Origin: JAJXZP01 sp035505775
GTDB taxonomy: Bacteria; Spirochaetota; Spirochaetia; Treponematales; Rectinemataceae
Reading direction: 5' to 3'
Length of the DNA: 7,209 bases
NCBI GenBank assembly: GCA_035505775.1
Contig: DATJQN010000062.1
Span: 1-7,209, forward strand
Below the pieces are notes generated by a model. The model worked only from the letters and a program-made list of their open reading frames with translations. It ran no database searches and was not told where the DNA came from. Of this stretch, positions 1-6,131 are shown piece after piece (the stretch's first letter is position 1; each line of letters starts with the position of its first letter). The position numbers were made by a program, and so were the translations under genes.

Positions 1-396
1 CGGCGCTTCAAGGCCTACCTGATCTACGCCCTCACCGACGAAACCTACGGCATCCTCACCACGGTCGAGCCTCCGCACGGCTCGCGCCCCGAGGGCTTCT
101 ACGCCGCCGTGTCCGCCCTCGACCAGAGCTACTGGGTGGCCGGCAGCATCATCGGAGCCATAGTCGGCGGTCTCGTCCCTCCGGCGCTGACGCGGGGCCT
201 CGACTTCGCGCTGACCGCTCTCTTTGTCGTTCTGCTGGTCGAGCAGACCCGCTCGATACGCCGCGTCGAGCCCTATGCCGTGGCCACCGCCGCGACTGTC
301 CTCGCCTTCGTCCTGTTCGGGCCGCGGAACCTCCTGGTGATCGCCATCCTCCTCGCGATCGCGGGGATCCTGCCCTTCCGCAGGAGGCTCGCATGA
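1..396 (+). CDS. azlC: AzlC family branched-chain amino acid exporter, large subunit (5'-truncated by window edge)
   Basis: The last 131 residues of an AzlC/YgaZ-type inner-membrane protein are visible. The family is usually about 230-240 residues, so roughly 100 N-terminal residues and the start lie left of the window. Frame 1 is open from base 1. Family features seen are the LTDETYG segment near visible residues 11-17, the LDFALTALFVVLL helix at about 67-79, and further hydrophobic helices at about 46-62, 92-106 and 110-125, ending in a basic RRRLA tail. AzlC proteins pair with a small AzlD partner to export branched-chain amino acids (valine, leucine, isoleucine and toxic analogues such as azaleucine; methionine in some relatives). 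Its stop overlaps the azlD start by four bases (ATGA), so the pair should be translated together. Substrate is inferred from family only. Confidence 0.88.
   Translation, partial: RRFKAYLIYALTDETYGILTTVEPPHGSRPEGFYAAVSALDQSYWVAGSIIGAIVGGLVPPALTRGLDFALTALFVVLLVEQTRSIRRVEPYAVATAATVLAFVLFGPRNLLVIAILLAIAGILPFRRRLA
382..387 (+). promoter_or_regulatory. Shine-Dalgarno site of azlD
   Basis: AGGAGG lies five bases before the azlD ATG at 393, inside the last codons of azlC. It fixes the azlD start and supports translational coupling through the ATGA overlap. Confidence 0.8.
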
Positions 397-707
397 GCGG
401 CTATCTCATTGCGATCGCGGCGATGGGGCTCGTCACGCTGCTCTGCAGGGCCGCTCCGTTCATCTTCTTCATGCGCTCGCGGCCGCCCGCGGTCCTGGAT
501 TTCGTCCAGCGCTTCATTCCGCCGATGATCATGACCATCCTCGTCCTCAACAGCTTCAAGGGCCTGCGCCTGGACCGCGCACCCTTCGGACTGCCCGAGA
601 TCGCTTCGGCCCTGGTCGTGGCGGCCCTGCAGTTGTGGCGGAGAAACGCGCTGCTGAGCATCGTCGGCGGGACCGCGCTCTACATGGTCCTCATCCGCCT
701 GGGCTAG
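393..707 (+). CDS. azlD: AzlD family branched-chain amino acid exporter, small subunit
   Basis: A complete 104-residue protein, the usual AzlD/YgaH size. It has three to four hydrophobic helices (about residues 2-28, 42-53, 69-80 and 87-102). The N-terminal helix carries the family pattern of T15 and R19 followed by APFIFF, and an IPPMIM segment sits at about 42-47. It is the obligate membrane partner of AzlC in amino acid export. The ATG overlaps the azlC stop and has a strong AGGAGG five bases upstream. Its TAG stop lies in the palindrome CTAG, which also supplies the stop of the convergent MFS gene on the other strand. Assignment rests on size, pairing with AzlC and the pattern of helices; the exported amino acid is not shown. 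Confidence 0.88.
   Translation: MSGYLIAIAAMGLVTLLCRAAPFIFFMRSRPPAVLDFVQRFIPPMIMTILVLNSFKGLRLDRAPFGLPEIASALVVAALQLWRRNALLSIVGGTALYMVLIRLG
704..707. other. Shared stop-codon palindrome CTAG between convergent genes
   Basis: Read on the plus strand, TAG at 705-707 ends azlD. Read on the minus strand, TAG at 706-704 ends the MFS gene. The two coding regions overlap by four bases, so no intergenic terminator can exist here. Confidence 0.9.
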
Positions 708-2137
708 AGCCGGCCCCGGCGCCGCTCCGCGCCCCCCCTGACGAGGGAGCTCAGGACTCCCACCGCCGCGAGTCCCGCGCAGGTGAAGAGCGCGGCACGG
801 AAGCCGCCCAGGAAGGTCGCCTGCAGTCCGGCCCTCGCGGGCTCGGAGATCGCGCCCGCGGCCTGCAGGGCCGAGCCGGCCGCGGCTCCACCGAGGGCGA
901 CAAAGATCGCTCCGCTTACCGCGACGCTCATGCTCTGTCCGATCACGCGTCCGGTGGCCATGAAGCCCGAGGCGGAGCCGCGCTCCGAGGCCGGCGCCGA
1001 GGAAAGCAGGGCACTGTTGTTGGGGGCCTGGAACATGGCCTGGCCGAGCCCCACGACCAGGAGCCGCAGGACGATGTCGAGCAGTGAACTGTCGGCCCGG
1101 AGCATCCCGAGAAGGACCAGCCCGACCGAGGCCACCGCCAGCCCGCCGGCAGCGAGAGCTCGGGTGCTGCCGAGGCGATCGGCCAGACTGCCGCTGATGG
1201 GCGCAACAATCGCGATGGTCAGCGGCAGCGGCGTGAGGAGGAGACCGGCCACTTCGGTGGGCAGGGACCGCAGCTGCTCGAGGTAGAAGGGCATGATGAA
1301 GCTGACGGCGAAGAGGGCGAGGAAGCTCAGCACCAGGCTGAGGTTGGCGGACAGAAAGACGCGGTTCTTGAGGAGCTCGAACTTGATCACCGGATTCTCG
1401 ACCCGCCGCTCGGCGACCAGCAGCGAGGCGAGGAGGAGAAGGCCGAGGGCGAATGCTCCGAGGATGAGGGGCGAGGTGAAGCCCATCTCGGAGGCGAAGG
1501 AGAGTGCGCCGATGATCGAGGCCAACCCTCCGCCGAGGAGGACGGCTCCGAGCGGATCGAACCGCACCTTCCGCCGCTCCCCCGACTCGCGGAGCACGAG
1601 GCCGGTGAGGAAGATGCCGGCCAGCCCCAACGGCACGTTGACGAAGAAGATCCAGCGCCACGAAAGCGAGGCGGTGATGAGGCCGCCCAGGGTCGGGCCC
1701 GCGCTGGTCCCGAGAGCCACGGTCACGGCGTTGAGCCCGAGGGCGCGTCCCCGCTCGCTGGCGGGGAAGGCCGAGGTCAGGAGCGCCGGGCTCGTGGAGA
1801 AAAGGAGCGCACCGCCGACGCCCTGGAGGAGCCGGGAAGCTACGAGGAACCAGAGTGCGGGCGCGAGGCCGCAGAGCGCCGAGCTGAGCGTGAAAGTGAC
1901 AAGGCCGGCAGTCCAGACCAGCTTGCGTCCCGCGAGATCCGAAAAGCGGCCGGCCGTGAGAAGCAGGGCGGCGCTCGACACGAGGTAGCCTATGATCACC
2001 CACTCTATCGTGCCGTTGAGGGGTACTCCGAAATCGCGGGCGATGGTCGGGAGGCTGATGTTCACGATCGAGGAATCGAGGGTTCCCATGAACACCCCGA
2101 TCGCGACCACGGCGAATACCGCCCACTTGCTCTTCAT
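704..2137 (-). CDS. DHA2 (EmrB/QacA-like) MFS multidrug-type exporter
   Basis: A 477-residue polytopic inner-membrane protein, the size of 14-helix DHA2 proton-driven exporters. Motifs seen are D1 at residues 20-32 (LDSSIVNISLPTI), MFS motif A GRFSDLAGRK at 63-72, motif B starting R102 (RLLQGVGGA), antiporter motif C around 142-152 (LGTSAGPTLGG), and the DHA2 hallmark SWRWIFFVNVPLG at 159-171. It is expected to expel a hydrophobic compound in exchange for protons; the substrate is unknown. I chose the ATG at 2137 over the TTG at 2140 because the ATG overlaps the previous stop as TGATG and has GGGGGA a few bases upstream, whereas the TTG would abut that G run. It is the last gene of the hydrogenase-like run and appears translationally coupled to it, which is an odd partner. 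It converges on azlD and shares CTAG as stop codons. Confidence 0.9.
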   Translation of the reverse strand: MKSKWAVFAVVAIGVFMGTLDSSIVNISLPTIARDFGVPLNGTIEWVIIGYLVSSAALLLTAGRFSDLAGRKLVWTAGLVTFTLSSALCGLAPALWFLVASRLLQGVGGALLFSTSPALLTSAFPASERGRALGLNAVTVALGTSAGPTLGGLITASLSWRWIFFVNVPLGLAGIFLTGLVLRESGERRKVRFDPLGAVLLGGGLASIIGALSFASEMGFTSPLILGAFALGLLLLASLLVAERRVENPVIKFELLKNRVFLSANLSLVLSFLALFAVSFIMPFYLEQLRSLPTEVAGLLLTPLPLTIAIVAPISGSLADRLGSTRALAAGGLAVASVGLVLLGMLRADSSLLDIVLRLLVVGLGQAMFQAPNNSALLSSAPASERGSASGFMATGRVIGQSMSVAVSGAIFVALGGAAAGSALQAAGAISEPARAGLQATFLGGFRAALFTCAGLAAVGVLSSLVRGGAERRRGRL

Positions 2138-2913
2138 CAATCCCCCGCTTTCAGCCTTCCGACGAGTCGCAGGAGCCCGTCGAGGATGGTGAGCGGATGC
2201 GGCGGACAGCCGGGCACATAGAGGTCGACCGGCAGTATGCCGCCGAGTCCATCGTGTGCCTCGGCATGTCCGATGAAGGGACCGCCCGAGATGGCGCAGG
2301 CCCCCACCGCGATGACGATTTTCGGCGCTGGCACCGCGTCGTAGGTCTTTCGCAGCGCGGGCAGCATGGCCTCGGTCACGGGTCCCGTGACCAGGATTCC
2401 ATCCGCATGCCGCGGCGAGGCGACCACCTGGATGCCGAAACGACCGAGGTCCCAGCCGATGGTGCCGAGCACGTTCACATCGGCCTCACAGCCGTTGCAG
2501 CCTCCCGCGCTCACCTGCCGGAGCTTGAGCGAACGGCCCAGGAGGCGTTGGAGCCGCGCCCCCATGCCCTCCGCCAGATGCAGGTCCCCATCCCGCCCCG
2601 CGAGCACCAGGGCGTCCCGCCGGCCCACCGCGAGTCGATGATCCCCGGAATGGCTGATGCAGCCCTCCGGGCAGGCGCGGACACAGTCCGTGCAGAACAG
2701 GCACTTCCCCAGGTCCACCATCAGGCCCGGGGCGCCCGGCACGATGGCTCCCGTGGGACAGGCCTCGGCACAGGCGCGGCAGTCGGGGGGGCATCGAGAC
2801 GTGTCGATGACGGGTCTACCCCTGAAGCGCTCGGGGAGGGGTGGCGGGGGCGCCGAGGGGTAGGCCATGGTCCGGTGGCCCTGGCGCAGACGCGCCCGGA
2901 AGGCGCCGCTCAC
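2137..2913 (-). CDS. Fused ferredoxin / hydrogenase small subunit-like protein (HyfH-HyfI fusion, NuoI-NuoB-like)
   Basis: 258 residues. Residues 1-95 resemble HycF/HyfH di-cluster ferredoxins: a basic GHRTMAYP and FRGRP lead-in, then C41-x3-C45-x2-C48-x3-C52-P and C71-x2-C74-x2-C77-x3-C81-P, for two [4Fe-4S] clusters. Residues 130-258 are a NuoB/HycG-type small subunit with C139-x2-C142 (GGCNGCEAD), C206 (VGACAISGG) and C236 (VPGCPPHP), the ligands of the proximal N2-like cluster. It should carry electrons to the large subunit on the cytoplasmic side of the membrane arm. I prefer the GTG at 2913 to the ATG at 2868: the 15 extra residues (RARLRQGHRT) match the HyfH lead-in, and the ATG has no good ribosome site. 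The GTG overlaps the stop of a 32-codon ORF (GTGA). The 139-nt gap before it is the only sizeable break in the run. Two separate proteins are more usual in group 4 hydrogenases. Confidence 0.88.
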   Translation of the reverse strand: MSGAFRARLRQGHRTMAYPSAPPPPLPERFRGRPVIDTSRCPPDCRACAEACPTGAIVPGAPGLMVDLGKCLFCTDCVRACPEGCISHSGDHRLAVGRRDALVLAGRDGDLHLAEGMGARLQRLLGRSLKLRQVSAGGCNGCEADVNVLGTIGWDLGRFGIQVVASPRHADGILVTGPVTEAMLPALRKTYDAVPAPKIVIAVGACAISGGPFIGHAEAHDGLGGILPVDLYVPGCPPHPLTILDGLLRLVGRLKAGD

Positions 2914-3008
2914 CCCAGGGCCCCCGGCCGGGGCGCGTGCGTTCGTCCGTGGCAGAGTCCCGCGCGGCGCGGATCAACCGGCCGTCGCTCTTTCATCGCT
3001 GTGCTCAT
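2910..3008 (-). CDS. Possible 32-residue leader ORF between large- and small-subunit genes
   Basis: An ATG at 3008 follows a run of nine G (minus strand) and opens 32 codons ending in a TGA that overlaps the GTG of the fused small subunit as GTGA. The peptide (MSTAMKERRPVDPRRAGL onward) is basic, with no recognised domain. Its frame is also open upstream into the large-subunit gene, as expected by chance in GC-rich DNA. The position and overlap would suit a coupling leader, but the peptide itself shows no sign of selection that I can judge. Treat it as speculative. Confidence 0.2.
   Translation of the reverse strand: MSTAMKERRPVDPRRAGLCHGRTHAPRPGALG
2922..2933. other. 12-bp perfect palindrome CCCCGGCCGGGG
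   Basis: A perfect GC-only inverted repeat sits 8 bases before the GTG start of the fused small subunit, in the only real gap of the run. It could fold near the ribosome site or be a chance product of base composition. No T-tract follows on either strand, so it is not an intrinsic terminator. Confidence 0.35.
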
Positions 3009-3010
3009 CG

Positions 3011-3019
3011 CCCCCCCCC
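3011..3019. repeat. C9/G9 homopolymer
   Basis: Nine C on the plus strand (nine G on the coding strand) lie in the gap between the large- and small-subunit genes, two bases before the ATG of the 32-codon ORF. Such runs can slip in replication or be miscounted in assembly. Since it lies outside the main genes, length changes would alter spacing or the small ORF's upstream frame only. Confidence 0.7.
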
Positions 3020-3052
3020 GGCCTTCCCTGCATCGAACATTTCGCCGACCCG

Positions 3053-4699
3053 CTAGAGGTCGTGACCGCAATACGAGAGATTGAAGCTCTTGTTGCAGAG
3101 CGGAAAATCCGATATCTCCTCGCCACGAAGGACCTGCGCGAGAGCGGGCCAGTTGTGGAAGGATGGATCGACGATCTTGTATCTCGCGATTCCGCCCGTG
3201 GCGTCGGTGATGGCGACATGGCAGATCTCCCCGCGCCATCCCTCGCAGAGCGCGACGACCAGACTCTCCGGCAGGGACTCGGCGCAGCCGGACCAGATCG
3301 TGCCCGAGGGCAGACTCTCGAGCTGCTCGCGCAGGAACAGCAGGGATTGCTCGATCTCCAGGGCGCGCGTGTAGGCACGGGCGAACACGTCCCCCGAATC
3401 GCAGGTGGAGACGGGAATCTGGGCGAAGCGGTAAATGCCCGAAGGCTGATCGCAGCGCAGGTCGCGACCGAGGCCCGAGGCACGGGCGGCAGGTCCGACG
3501 ACTCCCAGCTCGAGGGCGGTCTGTGCGGACAGGACGCCCGTGTCCTCGAAGCGCGCCATGACCGAGGAGCTGTTCCAGAGCAGGGATATCGCTTCCGTCG
3601 CCTCACGGCCCGCGACTTCGAGGCGCCGGAGCAGCTCGAGCCGCTGCTCCTCGGTCAGGTCGAACCCGACCCCGCCCGGGAGCACGAGGCCCCGCCCGAA
3701 GCGGTTGCCGCAGATGAGGGCGGTCATGTTGAGCAGGTCCCCGCGAATCCGCCCGCAGAAGCTCATCGTGGGCAGGAAGCCGACGTCGCCGGCGAGAGCC
3801 CCGAGATCGCCCACGTGATTGGCCAGACGCTCCAGCTCCAGTGCGATGCCGCGCAGGGCCTCGGCGCGGGCCGGCGGTCTGCAGGAACCGAGCGCCTCGG
3901 CGACCTGGCTGTAGGCGAGCGCATGGCCGATGCTGGTGTCGCCCGCGGCCGTCTCCGCGTAGTGCTGACGCCGGTGCGGCCCTTCTCTCACCATCGCGGA
4001 CTCGACGCCCCGGTGCTGATAGCCGAGGGCGATCTCCAGATGGAACACCTCCTCGCCATGGCACTGGAAGCGGAAGTGCCCCGGCTCGATGACGCCCGCG
4101 TGCACCGGTCCGACGGCCACCTCATGGACGGACTCTCCCTCGACGCGATAGAAATCGCCCACCGCGGTCCGGATACCCTCCCGAGCCTCCCTCCCCCAGG
4201 CGTCCCGCCCCGTCCAGGAGCGATGGAAGCGCAGCGGTTTGAACCAGGGATGACCTAGGGGGAGTGCACCATACTGTTCTGCTATCTCCCGCTCGAAGGC
4301 CTGGAGCTGGGGAAAGTCCGGGCTGAGCGAGGGAAAGGTTCCGCCCTCCACCCGGCAGCGGCCTGCGAGGAGCCTGTTGCGCGCATCGTCGGCGATGATC
4401 GCGTACAGATCGATGGGCGCCGGATCGGGAAGCGTGCCGCCGGGCGAGTCCTTCAGCGCCGACTCCGCCGCCAGAGGCGCCGCCAGAGGCGAGGCCGGAG
4501 GCGCCGCAAGAGGCGAGGCCGGAGGCGCCCCCGAAACCAATACCGCTGGCGCGCCGAACAGGGCGGAGACGCGGCCGCCCGTCCGGAGCGCCTCACGGAC
4601 CTGGGAACCGAACTCCTCAACCCCGAGCGGGGGCAGCGCGGAGAGCGCCATCGGGCGGCCCGCGGAAATGGAGGCGAGCGCCCCGTTTCCCTGGTTCAT
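3053..4699 (-). CDS. [NiFe]-hydrogenase large subunit-like protein lacking Ni ligands (HyfG/HycE-like, NuoC-NuoD fusion; Ehr-type)
   Basis: 548 residues. The N-terminal third (to about 190) is the NuoC-like part, with FPSLSPDFPQ and FEREIAEQYG at about 122-144. Residues from about 192 are the NuoD/HycE-like part: GPVHAGVIEPGHFRF, LGYQHRGVE, LELERLANHVGDLGALAGD and GLVLPGGV. The Ni-binding CxxC near the N-terminal side of this domain reads A252-G-D-T255 (context AAGDTSIGHALAY). The C-terminal DPCxxC reads D511-P-S513-F-H-N516, so all four Ni ligands are absent. The tail ends DFPLCNKSFNLSYCGHDL with no processing site. This matches Ehr-type complexes; the reaction is unknown. Start: ATG at 4699 overlaps the upstream stop as ATGA and has TTGGAG seven bases before it. 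An earlier in-frame ATG at 4762 would run 64 nt into the HyfF-like gene and is disfavoured. A proline/alanine-rich repeat lies at 58-78. Confidence 0.92.
   Translation of the reverse strand: MNQGNGALASISAGRPMALSALPPLGVEEFGSQVREALRTGGRVSALFGAPAVLVSGAPPASPLAAPPASPLAAPLAAESALKDSPGGTLPDPAPIDLYAIIADDARNRLLAGRCRVEGGTFPSLSPDFPQLQAFEREIAEQYGALPLGHPWFKPLRFHRSWTGRDAWGREAREGIRTAVGDFYRVEGESVHEVAVGPVHAGVIEPGHFRFQCHGEEVFHLEIALGYQHRGVESAMVREGPHRRQHYAETAAGDTSIGHALAYSQVAEALGSCRPPARAEALRGIALELERLANHVGDLGALAGDVGFLPTMSFCGRIRGDLLNMTALICGNRFGRGLVLPGGVGFDLTEEQRLELLRRLEVAGREATEAISLLWNSSSVMARFEDTGVLSAQTALELGVVGPAARASGLGRDLRCDQPSGIYRFAQIPVSTCDSGDVFARAYTRALEIEQSLLFLREQLESLPSGTIWSGCAESLPESLVVALCEGWRGEICHVAITDATGGIARYKIVDPSFHNWPALAQVLRGEEISDFPLCNKSFNLSYCGHDL
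4471..4529 (-). repeat. In-frame 24-bp tandem repeat in the large-subunit gene
   Basis: AGAGGCGAGGCCGGAGGCGCC (21 nt, split here only for reading as AGAGGCGAGG and CCGGAGGCGCC) occurs at 4485-4505 and again at 4509-4529, a period of 24. A shorter CCAGAGGCG copy starts at 4471. The repeat encodes two copies of APPASPLA plus a short APLA at residues 58-78, a disordered-looking loop inside the NuoC-like part. The period is a multiple of three, so copy-number change keeps the frame. Confidence 0.8.
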
Positions 4700-6129
4700 A
4701 GGCCGGCTCCAATGCTTGAGGCTGCCTCGCGGATCAGGCTGCCGAGGGCCTGGGGCATCCACAGGCCGAGGGCCAGGACGATGGCCATCAGGGCCACCGC
4801 GGGCGCGGCCGTCAGGAATCCGTCACGATAGCCCGAATCGGCTGCCTCCGCCGTCGGCCTGCCCTGGACGACCTGGAGAATGGTCCGTCCCATACCGACA
4901 AAAACGACAAGGACAAAGAGGATGAACAGGGCCGCGGTGAGGAAGTGTCCGCCGGCAAAGGCGCCGTTGAGTATGGAGAACTCGCTGATGAAGGGACCGA
5001 AGGGAGGCGAGCCGGTGATCGCGAGAAAGCCCCCGACAAAGAGCCCTGCGGAAAGCGGGAGGCGACGCAGCGCGCCGCGCACGTGCTCGGTGCTCTTGCT
5101 CGCATAGGCCCTGTGGATGTTGCCCGCGGAAAGAAAGAGGAGTCCCTTGGTGACAGCGTTGGTGAGCACGTGGAACAGGGTGCCGAAGAGAGCCGGCCCC
5201 CCGATGCCGAGGCCCACCATGAGAATGCCCATGTGTTCGACGCTCGAGTAGGCGAGCGCCCGCTTGAAGTCGCGCTGTCCGGCCACGAAGAGCCCCGCGA
5301 CCGCCATCGAGAGCAGTCCGATGGCGAGGAGGATTCTCGACATGAACTGGCTCTCTCCCGCCGCCTGCCCGATTTGATAGATCCGAACGAAGGCGAGGAA
5401 GGCGCAGCTCGTGACGCCGCCCGCGAAGACCGCGCCGACCACGCCGGGCGCTTCGCCGTAGGCATCGGGCTTCCAGGTGTGCATCGGGGCGAGCCCCATC
5501 TTGGTTCCGTAGCCCACGAGGAGGAGTATGAAGGCCGCGTGGAACCAGGGCTTGGCCAGGCGGGGCGCCGAGGCGATCAAGGTGTCGAGGGTGAGGGTGG
5601 CGCCGCCCCCCGGGCCGATCGAGGAATAGGCGAGAAAGAAGCTCCCGAGCAAAGCGAGCGCGATGCCCACGGAACAGATGAGGAGGTACTTCCAGGTGGC
5701 TTCGATGCTGCGCTTCGAGTGGTTGAAGTAGATCAGCGGGGCCGTGCAGAGCGTCGTCGCCTCCATGGCCACCCACATGAGCCCGAGGTGCCGGGACAGG
5801 GACACGAGACTCACGACGCCGAGAAACACGAGGAGGCAGGCCGTGAAGACGCGATTGGACCGCTCCTGCCGGTAACGGAGGTAGCCCGCGGCGTAGAAGG
5901 AGCAGAAGAGGAAGAGGAGACTGACGACCGCGAGAACGAGGGCTCCGGGCGCATCCAGCGAAAGCCAGTCGCCGAAGCTCCGCAGCTCCGGCCGGAGCAG
6001 AACGAGCAGCACCGCGGCGCTCTGCAGGACCGAGCTCGCCGGGAGCAGCCAGGGACGAAATCGGTTCGAGGGGAGGATCGCGGCGATGCCGGCCATCGCG
6101 AAGGGAAACAGTATCAGGGCCAGAGCCAT
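4696..6129 (-). CDS. hyfF: HyfF/NuoN-like proton-translocating membrane subunit
   Basis: 477 residues, hydrophobic throughout, about 14 helices: the Proton_antipo_M family shared by NuoL/M/N, Mrp antiporters and HyfB/D/F. Seen are the buried E123 (WVAMEAT), the segment SIEATWKYLL with K147, G-T-K210-MGLAPMHTWKPDAY (broken-helix lysine), YSSVEHMG at 294-301, NAVTKGLLFLSAGNIH with K328, and E383 in GPFISEFSILNGAF. These are the charged residues along the proton path in complex I antiporter-like subunits, so proton or sodium movement is plausible. The central helix-8 lysine of NuoM appears replaced by S241/C242. HyfF rather than HyfB fits the order after hyfE. Start: ATG at 6129 has AAGGAG five bases upstream; a GTG at 6135 is rejected because it uses part of that ribosome site. 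The gene follows hyfE after 2 nt and overlaps the large subunit by ATGA. Confidence 0.92.
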   Translation of the reverse strand: MALALILFPFAMAGIAAILPSNRFRPWLLPASSVLQSAAVLLVLLRPELRSFGDWLSLDAPGALVLAVVSLLFLFCSFYAAGYLRYRQERSNRVFTACLLVFLGVVSLVSLSRHLGLMWVAMEATTLCTAPLIYFNHSKRSIEATWKYLLICSVGIALALLGSFFLAYSSIGPGGGATLTLDTLIASAPRLAKPWFHAAFILLLVGYGTKMGLAPMHTWKPDAYGEAPGVVGAVFAGGVTSCAFLAFVRIYQIGQAAGESQFMSRILLAIGLLSMAVAGLFVAGQRDFKRALAYSSVEHMGILMVGLGIGGPALFGTLFHVLTNAVTKGLLFLSAGNIHRAYASKSTEHVRGALRRLPLSAGLFVGGFLAITGSPPFGPFISEFSILNGAFAGGHFLTAALFILFVLVVFVGMGRTILQVVQGRPTAEAADSGYRDGFLTAAPAVALMAIVLALGLWMPQALGSLIREAASSIGAGL

Positions 6130-6131
6130 GC

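Noticed and set aside
708..735. GC-rich inverted segment just past the azlD stop as a possible terminator
   Set aside because: The stem is imperfect, no T-tract follows, and the bases encode the arginine-rich C-terminus of the MFS protein.
273..2126. 617-codon minus-strand ORF
   Set aside because: It is out of frame over the MFS gene and antisense to azlCD. The translation is rich in R, P, G, A and H, has no domain, and is a GC-rich shadow.
2867..4258. 463-codon plus-strand ORF
   Set aside because: It is antisense to the well-supported large subunit and has no recognisable motif, consistent with third-position GC shadowing.
3053..4699. Functional [NiFe] hydrogenase or formate hydrogenlyase
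   Set aside because: All four Ni-binding cysteine positions are non-cysteine, and no maturation gene or formate dehydrogenase is in the window.
4700..4762. Upstream extension of the large subunit to an ATG at 4762
   Set aside because: It would run 64 nt into the HyfF-like gene. The ATG at 4699 has a ribosome site and the ATGA overlap seen at other junctions.
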